Part shown: positions 14,432-23,679 of the stretch, piece after piece | How the letters are laid out: every line of letters starts with the position of its first letter | Position numbering within the stretch: the first letter of the stretch is position 1 | Origin: JAVBOW01 sp031549495 | Lineage (GTDB): Bacteria; Bacteroidota; Bacteroidia; Bacteroidales; Rikenellaceae | Direction of reading: 5' to 3' | DNA: 25,951 bases | NCBI GenBank assembly: GCA_031549495.1 | Contig: JAVBPS010000075.1 | Coordinates: forward strand, 1 to 25,951 | Position numbers and translations under genes: made by a program | The notes under the pieces: model-generated | What the model was told of the DNA's origin: nothing | The model's input: the letters and a program-made list of their open reading frames with translations, nothing else | Database searches by the model: none

Positions 14432-17400
14432 TTATTTCCGCCCCTCGATCCACTTTCGAGCATTGACGAAAGCCTCGATCCACGGCGAAACCTCATCCCC
14501 GCGTCGCTCATGCGGATAGTAAGCCCAATTCCAGGGCCGCAGCGAGCGCTCCAGGTGCGGCATCATCGCCAGGTGGCGCCCATCGGCCGAGGCGATCCCC
14601 GCCACGCCGTAGTCGCTCCCGTTCGGATTGGCCGGATACTCCGCATAGCTGTACTTCAGCGCCACGTTATACCTGCTTTCCTCATAGGGCAACGAGATCC
14701 GCCCCTCGCCATGCGCCGCCCAGATCCCGAGCGACTGCCCGGCCATCGAAGCGAGCATCACCGCGTTGGACTGCGGCACGCTGACCCCCGTGAAGACGCA
14801 TTCGAACTTCCCGCTGCGGTTATGCAACATCCGCGGCTTTTCGGAGTGATCCGGCGTAAGCAGCCCGAGCTCCACCATCAGCTGGCACCCGTTGCAAACC
14901 CCTAACGAAAGCGTATCCTCGCGCGCATAGAAATTATCGAGCGCCCGCTTGGCCTTCTCATTATAAAGGAACGCCCCGGCCCAGCCCTTGGCGGAATTGA
15001 GCACGTCCGAGTTCGAGAACCCGCCCACGAAGACGATCATCTGCACATCTTCCAGCGTCTCGCGCCCGCTCACCAGGTCGGTCATATGGACATCCTTCAC
15101 ATCCATCCCCGCCAGGTACATGCACCAGGCCATTTCCCGGTCGCCGTTCGACCCCTTTTCGCGGATGATGGCGGCCTTGATCCCCGTGCGCGTACGCCGT
15201 TTCGGATCGAGCCCGTACGCGGCCAGCGTCCCCGCGAACCCTTCCGGGAAGCGGTACTCCAAAGGCTGCGCCTTATAATTCAAAAAGCGTTCCGAAGCCT
15301 GCTGCGCCCCGCTCTGGCGGCGGTCGAGCAGGTAAGAAGTCTTATACCAGGTATCGCGCAGTTCGTCCACAGGCAGTTCGAATTCCACCCCCGCATTGCT
15401 CACCGCAAAGCGCCGGTCGACATTCACATCCCCGATCACATAGCCGTCGAGCCCCTCAAAACGGAGCCACTCACAAACGTCCACACCACTCTCGACCTGC
15501 AAAACCACCGCAGGCCGCTCGCTGAACAGCGCCTTGACGATATCCTTTTCGCCCAGCGCGTCGAGGTTGACGCTCGCGCCCGAAGCGTTATCCGCAAAAC
15601 ACATTTCCAAAAGCGTAGTAATGAGCCCGCCGCCCGAAACGTCATGCCCGGCCAGCACCTTCCCGTCTTTGACAAGCCGCTGCACCGCCTCGAAAGTCGC
15701 CGCGAACCGCTCGGCATCCTTCACCTGCGGCACCTGCCGCCCCACACGCCCGACGACCTGCGCCAGTGCGCTTCCGCCCAACGCGAACCCGTCGCCGCAG
15801 AAATCGACATAGACGAGTTGGCTGCGCACCGGCTTCAAAGCCGCGTCCACCGTCCCGCCCACGTTCGAAACCTCCGCCGAGGAGGTAATAATGACCGTCC
15901 CCGGCGAGATCACGCGCTCCCCGTCCGGATATTTCTGGGTCATCGAGAGCGAATCCTTCCCCGTGGGAATATTGATCCCCAGCGCGATGGCGAAATCGCT
16001 CGCCGCCTGCACCGCGTCGTAAAGGCGCGCATCCTCCCCCTCGTTGCGGCATGGCCACATCCAGTTGGCGCTCAGCGAAACCCCCTTCAACCCGCGCTCC
16101 AGCGGCGCAAAAACAATATTCGTAAGCGACTCGGCGATCGCCATCACCGACCCGGCGGCCGCATCGGCCATCGCCACCACGGGCGCATGCCCGAGCGCGG
16201 TCGCGATCCCCTTGACGCCTTGGAAGTCCAACGCCACCACGGCGCAGTCGTTCAGCGGAAGCTGCACCGCCCCGGCCGTCTGCTGCATCGCCACGCGGCC
16301 CGTCACGCAACGGTCGACCTTGTTCGTCAGCCAATCCTTGCAAGCCACCCCTTCGAGTTGCAGCACGGACTCGATATAATTCACGACCTTCCCCGCGTCA
16401 TACTCCACCTCGGCGAACGCGTTGCCCGTGTGGTGGTCGCGCATGACGGTCTTCGGCGCCTTGCCGAACATATATTCCAGCGGCCAGTCGATCGGTTTCT
16501 CCCCCGTGCGGTTGTCCACAAAGGTGAAACGCCCGTCGCCCGTCGTCTCGCCGATCTCATAGATAGGCGCCCGCTCCCGCTCGGCGATCCGTTTCAGATG
16601 CTCCACATCCTCTGCCGCGATCACCAGCCCCATGCGCTCCTGCGACTCGTTACCCACGATCTCGCGTGCGGATAGGGTAGGGTCGCCCACCGGCAGCTTA
16701 TCCATATCGATCCGCCCGCCGGTAGCCTCCACCAGCTCGCTCAGGCAGTTCAGGTGGCCGCCCGCGCCGTGGTCGTGGATCGAGATCACCGGGTTGCGGT
16801 TCTCCTCCGAAATGGCCCGGATCGCATTGTAAACGCGCTTCTGCATCTCCGGATTCGAACGCTGCACGGCATTCAACTCGATCGCCCCCACGTAATGTCC
16901 CGTGGCGACCGATGAAACCGCCCCGCCGCCCATGCCGATGCGGTAATTATCCCCGCCCAGCAGCACGACTTTATCGCCCGTGGCGGGTTCATCCTTCAGA
17001 CTGTCCTGCATGCGCCCGTAGCCCACGCCCCCGGCCTGCATAATCACTTTATCATAGCCGAACTTGCGCCCGTTCTCCTCATGCTCGAACGTGAGCACGC
17101 TGCCGCAAATCAGCGGCTGTCCGAACTTATTCCCGAAATCCGAGGCCCCATTCGAAGCCTTGATCAATATATCCTCCGGGGTCTGGTAGAGCCATTCGCG
17201 CTCCTCCATCCCCGTTTCCCACGCGCGCCCGCCGTCCAAACGCGGATAAGCGGTCATATAGACAGCCGTGCCCGCCACGGGGAACGACCCCTTGCCCCCC
17301 GCGATGCGGTCGCGGATCTCGCCCCCGGTGCCCGTCGCCGCGCCGTTGAACGGCTCTACGGTGGTCGGGAAATTATGGGTCTCCGCCTTGACGGAAATCA

Positions 17401-18115
17401 CGCTCTTGAAATCCGATACTTCGAAGAAATCCGAAGTGTCATGCCGCGCGGGCGAGAACTGCTCCACCTCGGAGCCCTCCAGGAACGCGCAGTTATCTTT
17501 ATAGGCCGAGACCACCGCATTCGGATGGGTTTTGGTCGTCTTCTTGATCAGCGAGAACAGCGACTCGGGCATCTCCTGCCCGTCAATGACGAACAGCCCG
17601 TTAAAGATTTTATGCCGGCAATGCTCCGAGTTGACCTGCGAAAACCCGAACACCTCGCTGTCCGTCAGCGGACGCCCCATGCGGCGGCTCACGTCCTCAA
17701 GATAGGCGATCTCGTCCGCGCTCAGCGCCAGCCCTTCCTGCTCGTTATACTCGGCAATATTATTAATGTGCAGGATCGGCTCCGGCTGCTTACGGACTGT
17801 AAAAACCTCCTGGTCCAACAGCTCATACCGCCGCGAAAGCATCGGGTCGAACCCCGTCGCCTCGTCCGCGCGGTTGAACTCCTCGATGCGGCGGATGCCG
17901 TCGAGGGCCATGTTCTGCGTGATCTCCACGGCATTCGTGCTCCAAGGGGTGATCATCTCGCGGCGCGGCCCGATGAACGTGCCCTCCACGGTGTCCACAC
18001 CGATATACTGCGCCCCTGAAAAGAGCCACGTAAGGCGCTCCAACTCACTCTGATCGAACGCCCCTGCCGCGTCCACGGCGTAAACTTTGTCGGAACTACC
18101 GAAAAAATGTACCAT
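14432..18115 (-). CDS. purL: Phosphoribosylformylglycinamidine synthase, long form
   Basis: Catalyses the fourth step of de novo purine synthesis: FGAR, glutamine and ATP give FGAM. The 1227-residue single chain is the large PurL type with a built-in glutaminase. The sequence shows an N-terminal domain, the FGAM-synthase linker with VNSEHCRHKIFNG, and the AIR-synthase-like ATP site AETHNFPTTVEPFNGAATG with a second copy containing LGHAPVVAMADAA. The C-terminal class I amidotransferase has the nucleophile Cys1074 in GVCNGCQ and His1187/Glu1189 in PHLERSLRPW. The start at 18115 (MVHFFGSSDK) is preceded by AAAAA and by repeat A. It follows aroK after 80 bp and probably ends the parE-parC-aroK-purL unit. 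Confidence 0.98.
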   Translation of the reverse strand: MVHFFGSSDKVYAVDAAGAFDQSELERLTWLFSGAQYIGVDTVEGTFIGPRREMITPWSTNAVEITQNMALDGIRRIEEFNRADEATGFDPMLSRRYELLDQEVFTVRKQPEPILHINNIAEYNEQEGLALSADEIAYLEDVSRRMGRPLTDSEVFGFSQVNSEHCRHKIFNGLFVIDGQEMPESLFSLIKKTTKTHPNAVVSAYKDNCAFLEGSEVEQFSPARHDTSDFFEVSDFKSVISVKAETHNFPTTVEPFNGAATGTGGEIRDRIAGGKGSFPVAGTAVYMTAYPRLDGGRAWETGMEEREWLYQTPEDILIKASNGASDFGNKFGQPLICGSVLTFEHEENGRKFGYDKVIMQAGGVGYGRMQDSLKDEPATGDKVVLLGGDNYRIGMGGGAVSSVATGHYVGAIELNAVQRSNPEMQKRVYNAIRAISEENRNPVISIHDHGAGGHLNCLSELVEATGGRIDMDKLPVGDPTLSAREIVGNESQERMGLVIAAEDVEHLKRIAERERAPIYEIGETTGDGRFTFVDNRTGEKPIDWPLEYMFGKAPKTVMRDHHTGNAFAEVEYDAGKVVNYIESVLQLEGVACKDWLTNKVDRCVTGRVAMQQTAGAVQLPLNDCAVVALDFQGVKGIATALGHAPVVAMADAAAGSVMAIAESLTNIVFAPLERGLKGVSLSANWMWPCRNEGEDARLYDAVQAASDFAIALGINIPTGKDSLSMTQKYPDGERVISPGTVIITSSAEVSNVGGTVDAALKPVRSQLVYVDFCGDGFALGGSALAQVVGRVGRQVPQVKDAERFAATFEAVQRLVKDGKVLAGHDVSGGGLITTLLEMCFADNASGASVNLDALGEKDIVKALFSERPAVVLQVESGVDVCEWLRFEGLDGYVIGDVNVDRRFAVSNAGVEFELPVDELRDTWYKTSYLLDRRQSGAQQASERFLNYKAQPLEYRFPEGFAGTLAAYGLDPKRRTRTGIKAAIIREKGSNGDREMAWCMYLAGMDVKDVHMTDLVSGRETLEDVQMIVFVGGFSNSDVLNSAKGWAGAFLYNEKAKRALDNFYAREDTLSLGVCNGCQLMVELGLLTPDHSEKPRMLHNRSGKFECVFTGVSVPQSNAVMLASMAGQSLGIWAAHGEGRISLPYEESRYNVALKYSYAEYPANPNGSDYGVAGIASADGRHLAMMPHLERSLRPWNWAYYPHERRGDEVSPWIEAFVNARKWIEGRK

Positions 18116-18120
18116 TTTTT

Positions 18121-18211
18121 GAATTATGAATTATGAATTATGGATTATGAATTACAAGGATCATGAATCGTCTTTTCCAATTCATAATCCATAATTCATA
18201 ATTCATAATTC
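18121..18211. repeat. Repeat family A, copy 2 (perfect 33-bp inverted repeat)
   Basis: Arms 18121-18153 and 18179-18211 are perfect inverted copies of 33 nt, each built of ATTCATA heptads with a single variant ATCCATA, around a 25-nt spacer. The copy overlaps the aroK 3' end: the last residues ENYEL and the TGA stop are read from the repeat. The left arm ends 5 bases before the purL ATG. The transcript would fold into a long AT-rich hairpin between the two genes. Confidence 0.95.
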
Positions 18212-18732
18212 TCTTTTATTACGTTTATATAATTTCCAATGTGCCGGGCGACATACTCATCGCTCACCCCGTCGCAGTCGATCACCAGGTGGGCCTGCTC
18301 GTAGAACGGCGTGCGCAGCACCAAATTGCGTCCGATGAACTCCAGTAACAGCTGATCGTCCATCCCCTTGATCAGCGGCCGTTTCTCGCGTCCCGGTCCG
18401 AGGCGCTGTACCAGCCGCGGCGGACTCATCTTGAAGTAGATCGTCCTGCCCAACCGGTTCATCGTCTCCATGTTATCGCCCTGGCAGGGCGCGCCCCCGC
18501 CCGTGGCGATGATCGTGTCCCGGTCCGGATCGGCGAATCCTTCCAGAAATTCCCGCTCCATCTGTCGGAAGACCGCTTCCCCCTTTTGTGCGAAGATCTC
18601 GGCCACGGTCATCCCCGCCCGCTGCTCGATGGCGTGGTCCATGTCCACGAACTCCATCCCCAGGTGCTGGGCGGCCCTGCGGCCGATGGTGCTTTTGCCG
18701 CAGCCCATGTATCCGATCAAAAAAACGGTCAT
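18196..18732 (-). CDS. aroK: Shikimate kinase
   Basis: Phosphorylates shikimate at O3 in the aromatic amino acid pathway. The 178-residue monomeric P-loop kinase has Walker A GYMGCGKST at 7-15, the substrate-binding Asp30-x-Asp32 (FVDMDHAIE), Arg56 in FRQMERE, the TGGGAP segment at 77-82, and the lid REKRPL at 115-120. The start at 18732 leaves 14 bp after the parC stop, so it is very likely cotranscribed with parE-parC. The C-terminal ENYEL and stop codon come from repeat A, so the natural C-terminus has been replaced or extended by the repeat; this lies beyond the catalytic fold and is probably harmless. Confidence 0.97.
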   Translation of the reverse strand: MTVFLIGYMGCGKSTIGRRAAQHLGMEFVDMDHAIEQRAGMTVAEIFAQKGEAVFRQMEREFLEGFADPDRDTIIATGGGAPCQGDNMETMNRLGRTIYFKMSPPRLVQRLGPGREKRPLIKGMDDQLLLEFIGRNLVLRTPFYEQAHLVIDCDGVSDEYVARHIGNYINVIKENYEL

Positions 18733-18746
18733 CGCTCTCGTCGTTA

Positions 18747-21700
18747 TCAGAACAGGTCGAGTTGCTGGATCTCGGGGTTACGCGTTTCCTTTTCCGTGGT
18801 CCGCTCGATGGTCAGTTCTATTTCCACTTCGGGCTCGGGTTCCGGTTGAGGTTCCGGTGCAGCCTCCGGCTTCGGGGCCGGAACCTCTTTCGCAACGGGC
18901 TCCGCTACCGGCTCCACAACGGGCTCCTCGACAGGTTCCGCAATCGGTTCTTCCGCCGGTTCCGGCGCAGTTTCCGCCTTCTTCGTCCGCGGCGCCCGCT
19001 TTTTTACAGGCTGCGGCTCTTCCTCTGGCTCCGGGGCAACAACCTCTTCAATCTCTTCCGCCACCTGCTCCATCTCCTGGTCCAAAACCTCTTCCAAGGC
19101 CGCTTCCGTCATCTGAGAAAATTCCTCATCCGTAGGCTCCTCGTCCCCCGGCTCCGGCTCGGGCGCGGCAAGGAATTCCAAAGCCGCCACCTCATACGTA
19201 GTAATCCGTTTTCCCTTCGCCCGGTGGCTCTTCACCCCGATGAACGCGGCCGCGTCGATCACCTCCGCCGGCCGTTTCTCATGCGCCCCGCCATAAGTGA
19301 CCTGCAACTGCGGCAGATCCCCCTCGTCCATGCAAACCAATTTCGAAGCCGGATTCTCATCCACGAAAGGCTGCATCTTATCCGTCAACTCCGCCGTGAA
19401 CCGTTTCAGATAGTAATATTTCTGCTCCGCATCCCAGTAAGCGACGGTATAAACGCACTCATGGTCATATTTTTCCACCCGCACGGTATCCTCAGGGAAA
19501 TGGTGCCCCAGTTCATACCCCGTGGTGTAATACTCGTTTTTGGCGGTCATCACGATGATCTTGTCATCCCCCTTGAACTCGCCCAGCAGCACCCCGCGCC
19601 CGTCGGAATTGAGTCGGCGCACCTCCTCGTCCCACCAGACATTCTGCCCGCCGAGGGTCGAGGTGCCGCGCTCCTTGAGCACGATCTTGTGGATGCCGTA
19701 GCGCGAGAAGAGGTTGCCCTGCGACTGCCGCCCCTTGATCGCCAGCGTGCTGAAATCGAGGTCCGTGATCAGTTTTTTGAGCCTCGGCCTCGGTTTGAAA
19801 TAGATCTTCAGCACCTCGGCCTCCCCGTTGGGATTGACGCTCATATAAAGGATCTCGCTGCGCGGTTTGGCGCGCGTCATGTCATACTCCTTGTCGCGCG
19901 TGATGCTGGTGATCGAACACCGTTTCATCATCAGCGGCCCGTCGCGCCCGTCGCGGTAGAGCACATTATAAATGGTGCGCTCGTCGTTGCGCTTGAACAC
20001 CCCTATATAATAAATATTTTTGGCAAAGAACGCCTTCTCGGAAACTTTTGTAATGACGTACTTGCCCTCCTTGGTAAAGACGATCACATCGTCGATATCC
20101 GAGCAGTCGCACACGAACTCGTCCTTGCGCATCGCCGGCCCGATCCCGAAGAACCCTTCCGTCCGGTCGACATAGAGCTTGGCATTGGCAACCACCACTT
20201 TGGCCGCCTCGATCGAGTCGAAAGCGCGAATCTCCGTCTTACGCTCGCGTCCCGCGCCATGCTTGGACTTGATCTTCTCGTACCACGCGATGGCGTAGGC
20301 GACCAGATGGGCCAGATGATGCTTCACTTCCTCGATCTGCTTTTCCAGCCCCTTGATATACTCGTCCGCCTTGGCCGAGTCGAAACGCGAAGTACGCCGG
20401 AACGGAATGTCCGCCAGCCGCAAAATATCCTCGCGGGTCACCTCCCGCTGCAACAGTTTTTTGAAAGGCTCCAACCCTTCGTCGATGCGCGCGACCATCT
20501 CGTCCTGCGATTTAGTCCCCTCGATGACCTGGTAGATCTTGTTCTCGATAAATATCTTTTCGAGCGAAGAACGGTGCCAATCCTCGGCCAGCTCTTCCAA
20601 TTTGATCTCCAACTCTCGCTTGAGCAGGTATTTCGTCGTCGCCACGCTCTGCCGCAGGATCTCGCTTACCCCGATAAAATGAGGCTTATCGTCCCAGATC
20701 ACGCAGGCGTTGGGCGAGATCGAAACCTCGCAATCCGTGAACGCGTAGAGCGCGTCGATCGTCTTGTCGCTCGACTCGTCGTTGCTCACATGGATAATGA
20801 TCTCGACCTTGTCGGCGGTATTGTCATCCACCTTGCGGATCTTGATCTTGCCTTTGTCGTTCGCCTTGATGATCGACTCCTTGATGCTCTCGGTGGTCGT
20901 CCCGAAGGGAATTTCGGTCACGGCCAGCGTGCGCTTGTCGATCTTCGAGATCTTGGCGCGCACCTTGACGGCACCCCCGCGCAACCCGTCGTTGTAACGC
21001 CCCACGTCGATCATCCCCCCCGTCTGGAAATCGGGATAGATCGTGAACGGCTCCCCTTTCAACTCCGCCACGCAGGCATCGATCAACTCACAGAAGTTAT
21101 GCGGCAATATCTTGGAAGCCAACCCCACCGCGATCCCCTCCACGCCCTGCGCGAGCAGCAGCGGGAATTTCACCGGCAGCGTCACCGGCTCCTGGTTACG
21201 CCCGTCATAGGAAAGCATCCACTCGGTAGTCTTCGGATTGAAAACCACGTCCAGAGCGAATTTCGAAAGCCGCCCCTCGATATAACGCGCCGCGGCGGCA
21301 TCGTCCCCCGTGAGGATATTCCCCCAGTTCCCCTGGCAATCCACGAGCAGGTCTTTCTGCCCGAGTTGCACCAACGCATCGCCGATCGAAGCGTCGCCAT
21401 GCGGGTGGAACTGCATCGTGAAACCGATGATATTGGCCACTTTGTTGTAACGCCCGTCGTCCAACTGCTTCATCGTATGCAGGATACGGCGCTGCACAGG
21501 CTTCAGCCCGTCTTCCAGGTGGGGCACGGCGCGCTCCAGGATCACGTATGACGCGTAATCCAGGAACCAGTCCTTATACATGCCCGTGAGCTTATGCCGC
21601 CCCGCCGTTTCCGTGGTCAGCCGCTCATACTTGCCCCCTTTGGCCGCGGGCTCGTCGTCCGCCACGACCTCTTCGGCCGCAACCTGCTCGACGATCTCGT

Positions 21701-21755
21701 CCGCCTCGGGCAACCCGTTTTCGGGCTCTTCGATCATATCTTTTTCTTCGCTCAT
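18747..21755 (-). CDS. parC: DNA topoisomerase IV subunit A with C-terminal QLDLF tail
   Basis: Cleavage subunit of topoisomerase IV, which unlinks daughter chromosomes. The frame stays open upstream to 22145, but that part runs through repeat D and parE; the ATG at 21755 (MSEEKDMIEEPENG) gives 1002 residues. An acidic N-terminal extension (1-45) precedes the core. The quinolone-pocket equivalent is HPHGDASIGDA (118-128), and the catalytic Tyr158 lies in AARYIEGR. A winged-helix/tower region to about 500 is followed by a beta-pinwheel-like domain (about 510-860). Residues 862-1002 are a disordered Glu/Pro/Val/Ala tail with a basic break VKKRAPRTKK (917-926), ending in QLDLF (998-1002), the consensus for binding the replication sliding clamp. 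It is 67 bp after parE and 14 bp before aroK. Confidence 0.97.
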   Translation of the reverse strand: MSEEKDMIEEPENGLPEADEIVEQVAAEEVVADDEPAAKGGKYERLTTETAGRHKLTGMYKDWFLDYASYVILERAVPHLEDGLKPVQRRILHTMKQLDDGRYNKVANIIGFTMQFHPHGDASIGDALVQLGQKDLLVDCQGNWGNILTGDDAAAARYIEGRLSKFALDVVFNPKTTEWMLSYDGRNQEPVTLPVKFPLLLAQGVEGIAVGLASKILPHNFCELIDACVAELKGEPFTIYPDFQTGGMIDVGRYNDGLRGGAVKVRAKISKIDKRTLAVTEIPFGTTTESIKESIIKANDKGKIKIRKVDDNTADKVEIIIHVSNDESSDKTIDALYAFTDCEVSISPNACVIWDDKPHFIGVSEILRQSVATTKYLLKRELEIKLEELAEDWHRSSLEKIFIENKIYQVIEGTKSQDEMVARIDEGLEPFKKLLQREVTREDILRLADIPFRRTSRFDSAKADEYIKGLEKQIEEVKHHLAHLVAYAIAWYEKIKSKHGAGRERKTEIRAFDSIEAAKVVVANAKLYVDRTEGFFGIGPAMRKDEFVCDCSDIDDVIVFTKEGKYVITKVSEKAFFAKNIYYIGVFKRNDERTIYNVLYRDGRDGPLMMKRCSITSITRDKEYDMTRAKPRSEILYMSVNPNGEAEVLKIYFKPRPRLKKLITDLDFSTLAIKGRQSQGNLFSRYGIHKIVLKERGTSTLGGQNVWWDEEVRRLNSDGRGVLLGEFKGDDKIIVMTAKNEYYTTGYELGHHFPEDTVRVEKYDHECVYTVAYWDAEQKYYYLKRFTAELTDKMQPFVDENPASKLVCMDEGDLPQLQVTYGGAHEKRPAEVIDAAAFIGVKSHRAKGKRITTYEVAALEFLAAPEPEPGDEEPTDEEFSQMTEAALEEVLDQEMEQVAEEIEEVVAPEPEEEPQPVKKRAPRTKKAETAPEPAEEPIAEPVEEPVVEPVAEPVAKEVPAPKPEAAPEPQPEPEPEVEIELTIERTTEKETRNPEIQQLDLF

Positions 21756-21764
21756 GTTCCTTTT

Positions 21765-21826
21765 GTAGGGGCACCCCTCGCGGGTGCCTGATTCCGGACA
21801 AGGGCGACCACAAGGGTCGCCCCTAC
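21765..21826. repeat. Repeat family D (GTAGGGGC double hairpin) between parE and parC
   Basis: The outer ends GTAGGGGC and GCCCCTAC are inverted copies. Inside are two separate hairpins: GGCACCC/GGGTGCC (left) and GGGCGACC/GGTCGCCC (right). It nearly fills the 67-bp gap, overlaps the parE TAG stop (21823-21825) and ends 9 bp before the parC ATG. Translated, it gives the spurious GDPCGRPCP peptide often seen in misannotated proteins. Confidence 0.9.
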
Positions 21827-23679
21827 ACCGCCTCCTCGACGTAATCTTCCTCGATGCGCAGGTTGTCGATGATGAATCCCTGACGCTCCATCGTGTTCTT
21901 GCCCATGTAGAATTCGAGCATGTCGTGGATGGGATCGTCTTTGGTGAGGCGCACTTTTTCCAGGCGCATATCCTCGCCGATGAACTCCTTGAACTCGTCG
22001 GCCGAGATCTCCCCGAGCCCCTTGAACCGGGTGATCTCCGGGTTTTTACCGAGCTTGGCGATCGCCTTCTGGCGCTCCTCGTCGGTGTAGCAGTAATGGG
22101 TCTCTTTTTTATTACGTACGCGGAAAAGCGGCGTCTGCAACACATACAGGTGCCCCCCGTGGATCACCTCGGGGAAAAATTGCAGGAAGAACGTCAAGAG
22201 CAACAACCGGATATGCATCCCGTCCACGTCGGCATCGGTGGCGATGATGATCTTGTTGTAGCGCAGGTTGTCCATGTCCTCCTCGATGTTCAACGCCGCC
22301 TGCAGCAGGTTAAACTCCTCGTTCTCATAAACGATCTTTTTGGTCAGCCCGTAGCAGTTGAGCGGCTTACCCCTCAAAGAGAACACCGCCTGCGTGTTCA
22401 CATCGCGCGACTTGGTGATCGACCCCGAAGCCGAATTCCCCTCGGTGATGAAGATCATCGTCTGCTCGGCCATCTCATTCTTCACGTCGGTGAGGTGGAC
22501 GCGGCAGTCGCGCAGCTTTTTATTGTTGAGGCTCACTTTCTTCGCCATCTCGCGGGCTTTCTTCTGAATGCCCGAGATCGCCTTGCGCTCCTTCTCGTTC
22601 TCGACGATCTTCTTCTGCAACACATCCGCCGTTTCCGGATGCTTATGCAGGTAATTATCGAGGTGCTGCTTCAAAAAATCAATGACGAAACTACGCACCG
22701 CAGGCCCCTCCGGCCCCATATCCTTCGACCCTAACTTGGTCTTGGTCTGCGACTCGAAGATCGGCTCCTCGACCTTTACCGAAACGGCCGCAATGATCGA
22801 AGTGCGGATATCCGCCGGATCGTAATCTTTATGATAGAACTCCTTGATCGTCTTGGCGATCGCCTCGCGGAAAGCCGCCTGGTGCGTCCCCCCCTGCGTG
22901 GTGTGCTGCCCGTTGACGAACGAGAAATAGGTCTCCCCATACCCCGTCCCGTGCGTGATCGCCACCTCGATATCCCCGTTGATCAGGTGCACCGGCGGAT
23001 ACAAAGGTTCCTCCGCAATGTTCTCATTCAGCAGGTCGAGCAGCCCGTTCTTCGAAACGAAAGGCACCCCGTTGAGCTTGATGACCAGCCCCGCGTTGAG
23101 GTAGGTATAATTGCGGATCATCGTCTCGATATACTCCAGCCGGAACGCGTAAGGCCCGAAAACCGTCTCGTCGGCCGTGAAAACGATGGTCGTCCCGTTC
23201 TTATCGGCCACCCCCTTCTCAGAGATGTCCGAAAGTTCCTCGCCCGCCGAAAATTTCACCGTGCGCGCCTCGCCGTCGCGGACGCTGCGGATCACGAAAT
23301 CGCTCGAAAGCGCGTTCACCGCCTTGATCCCCACTCCATTAAGCCCCACGGACTTCTTGAACGCCTTCGAATCGTACTTCCCCCCGGTGTTCATCTTCGA
23401 GGCCACGTCCGAGACCTTCCCGAGGGGAACCCCGCGCCCGTAGTCGCGCACCGAAACGCGCCCCTGGTCGATCGTGATCTCGATCTGCTTGCCGAATCCC
23501 ATCATGTACTCGTCCATGGAGTTATCCAACACCTCCTTGATCAGGATATAGATCCCGTCGTCCTGCGAGGTGCCGTCCCCCAGTTTGCCGATGTACATCC
23601 CGGGCCGGCGGCGGATATGCTCCTTCCAGTCGAGTGTCCGGATGTGTTCGTCCGAATAATTTGCTGCTGCTGAATCCAT
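21823..23679 (-). CDS. parE: DNA topoisomerase IV subunit B
   Basis: ATPase subunit of topoisomerase IV. The 618-residue protein has a GHKL ATP site with KEVLDNSMDEY (48-58, Glu49 and Asn53), VRDYGRGVP (77-85) and the glycine lid GLNGVGIKAVNA (112-123). The transducer lysine is in QTKTKL (311-316). The TOPRIM metal residues are Glu413 in FITEGNSASGS (a Bacteroidetes-type variant of EGDSAGGSA) and TDADVDGMHIR (481-491); RFKGLGE lies at 551-557. The frame is open upstream to 23844, but those 55 residues are Pro/Arg-rich and cross repeat E, so the ATG at 23679 (MDSAAANYSDEHIRTLDWKEHIR) is chosen. The stop codon lies in repeat D. The start codon lies in an inverted repeat (23672-23771). Confidence 0.97.
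   Translation of the reverse strand: MDSAAANYSDEHIRTLDWKEHIRRRPGMYIGKLGDGTSQDDGIYILIKEVLDNSMDEYMMGFGKQIEITIDQGRVSVRDYGRGVPLGKVSDVASKMNTGGKYDSKAFKKSVGLNGVGIKAVNALSSDFVIRSVRDGEARTVKFSAGEELSDISEKGVADKNGTTIVFTADETVFGPYAFRLEYIETMIRNYTYLNAGLVIKLNGVPFVSKNGLLDLLNENIAEEPLYPPVHLINGDIEVAITHGTGYGETYFSFVNGQHTTQGGTHQAAFREAIAKTIKEFYHKDYDPADIRTSIIAAVSVKVEEPIFESQTKTKLGSKDMGPEGPAVRSFVIDFLKQHLDNYLHKHPETADVLQKKIVENEKERKAISGIQKKAREMAKKVSLNNKKLRDCRVHLTDVKNEMAEQTMIFITEGNSASGSITKSRDVNTQAVFSLRGKPLNCYGLTKKIVYENEEFNLLQAALNIEEDMDNLRYNKIIIATDADVDGMHIRLLLLTFFLQFFPEVIHGGHLYVLQTPLFRVRNKKETHYCYTDEERQKAIAKLGKNPEITRFKGLGEISADEFKEFIGEDMRLEKVRLTKDDPIHDMLEFYMGKNTMERQGFIIDNLRIEEDYVEEAV

Noticed and set aside
18588..21551. Long plus-strand open frame (987 codons) opposite parC
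   Set aside because: Composition is Arg/His/Leu-rich with no recognisable motif; it mirrors parC.
21756..22145. N-terminal extension of ParC by 130 residues
   Set aside because: The extension runs through repeat D and out of frame through the parE 3' end; it is Arg/Ser-rich and not part of the topoisomerase family.
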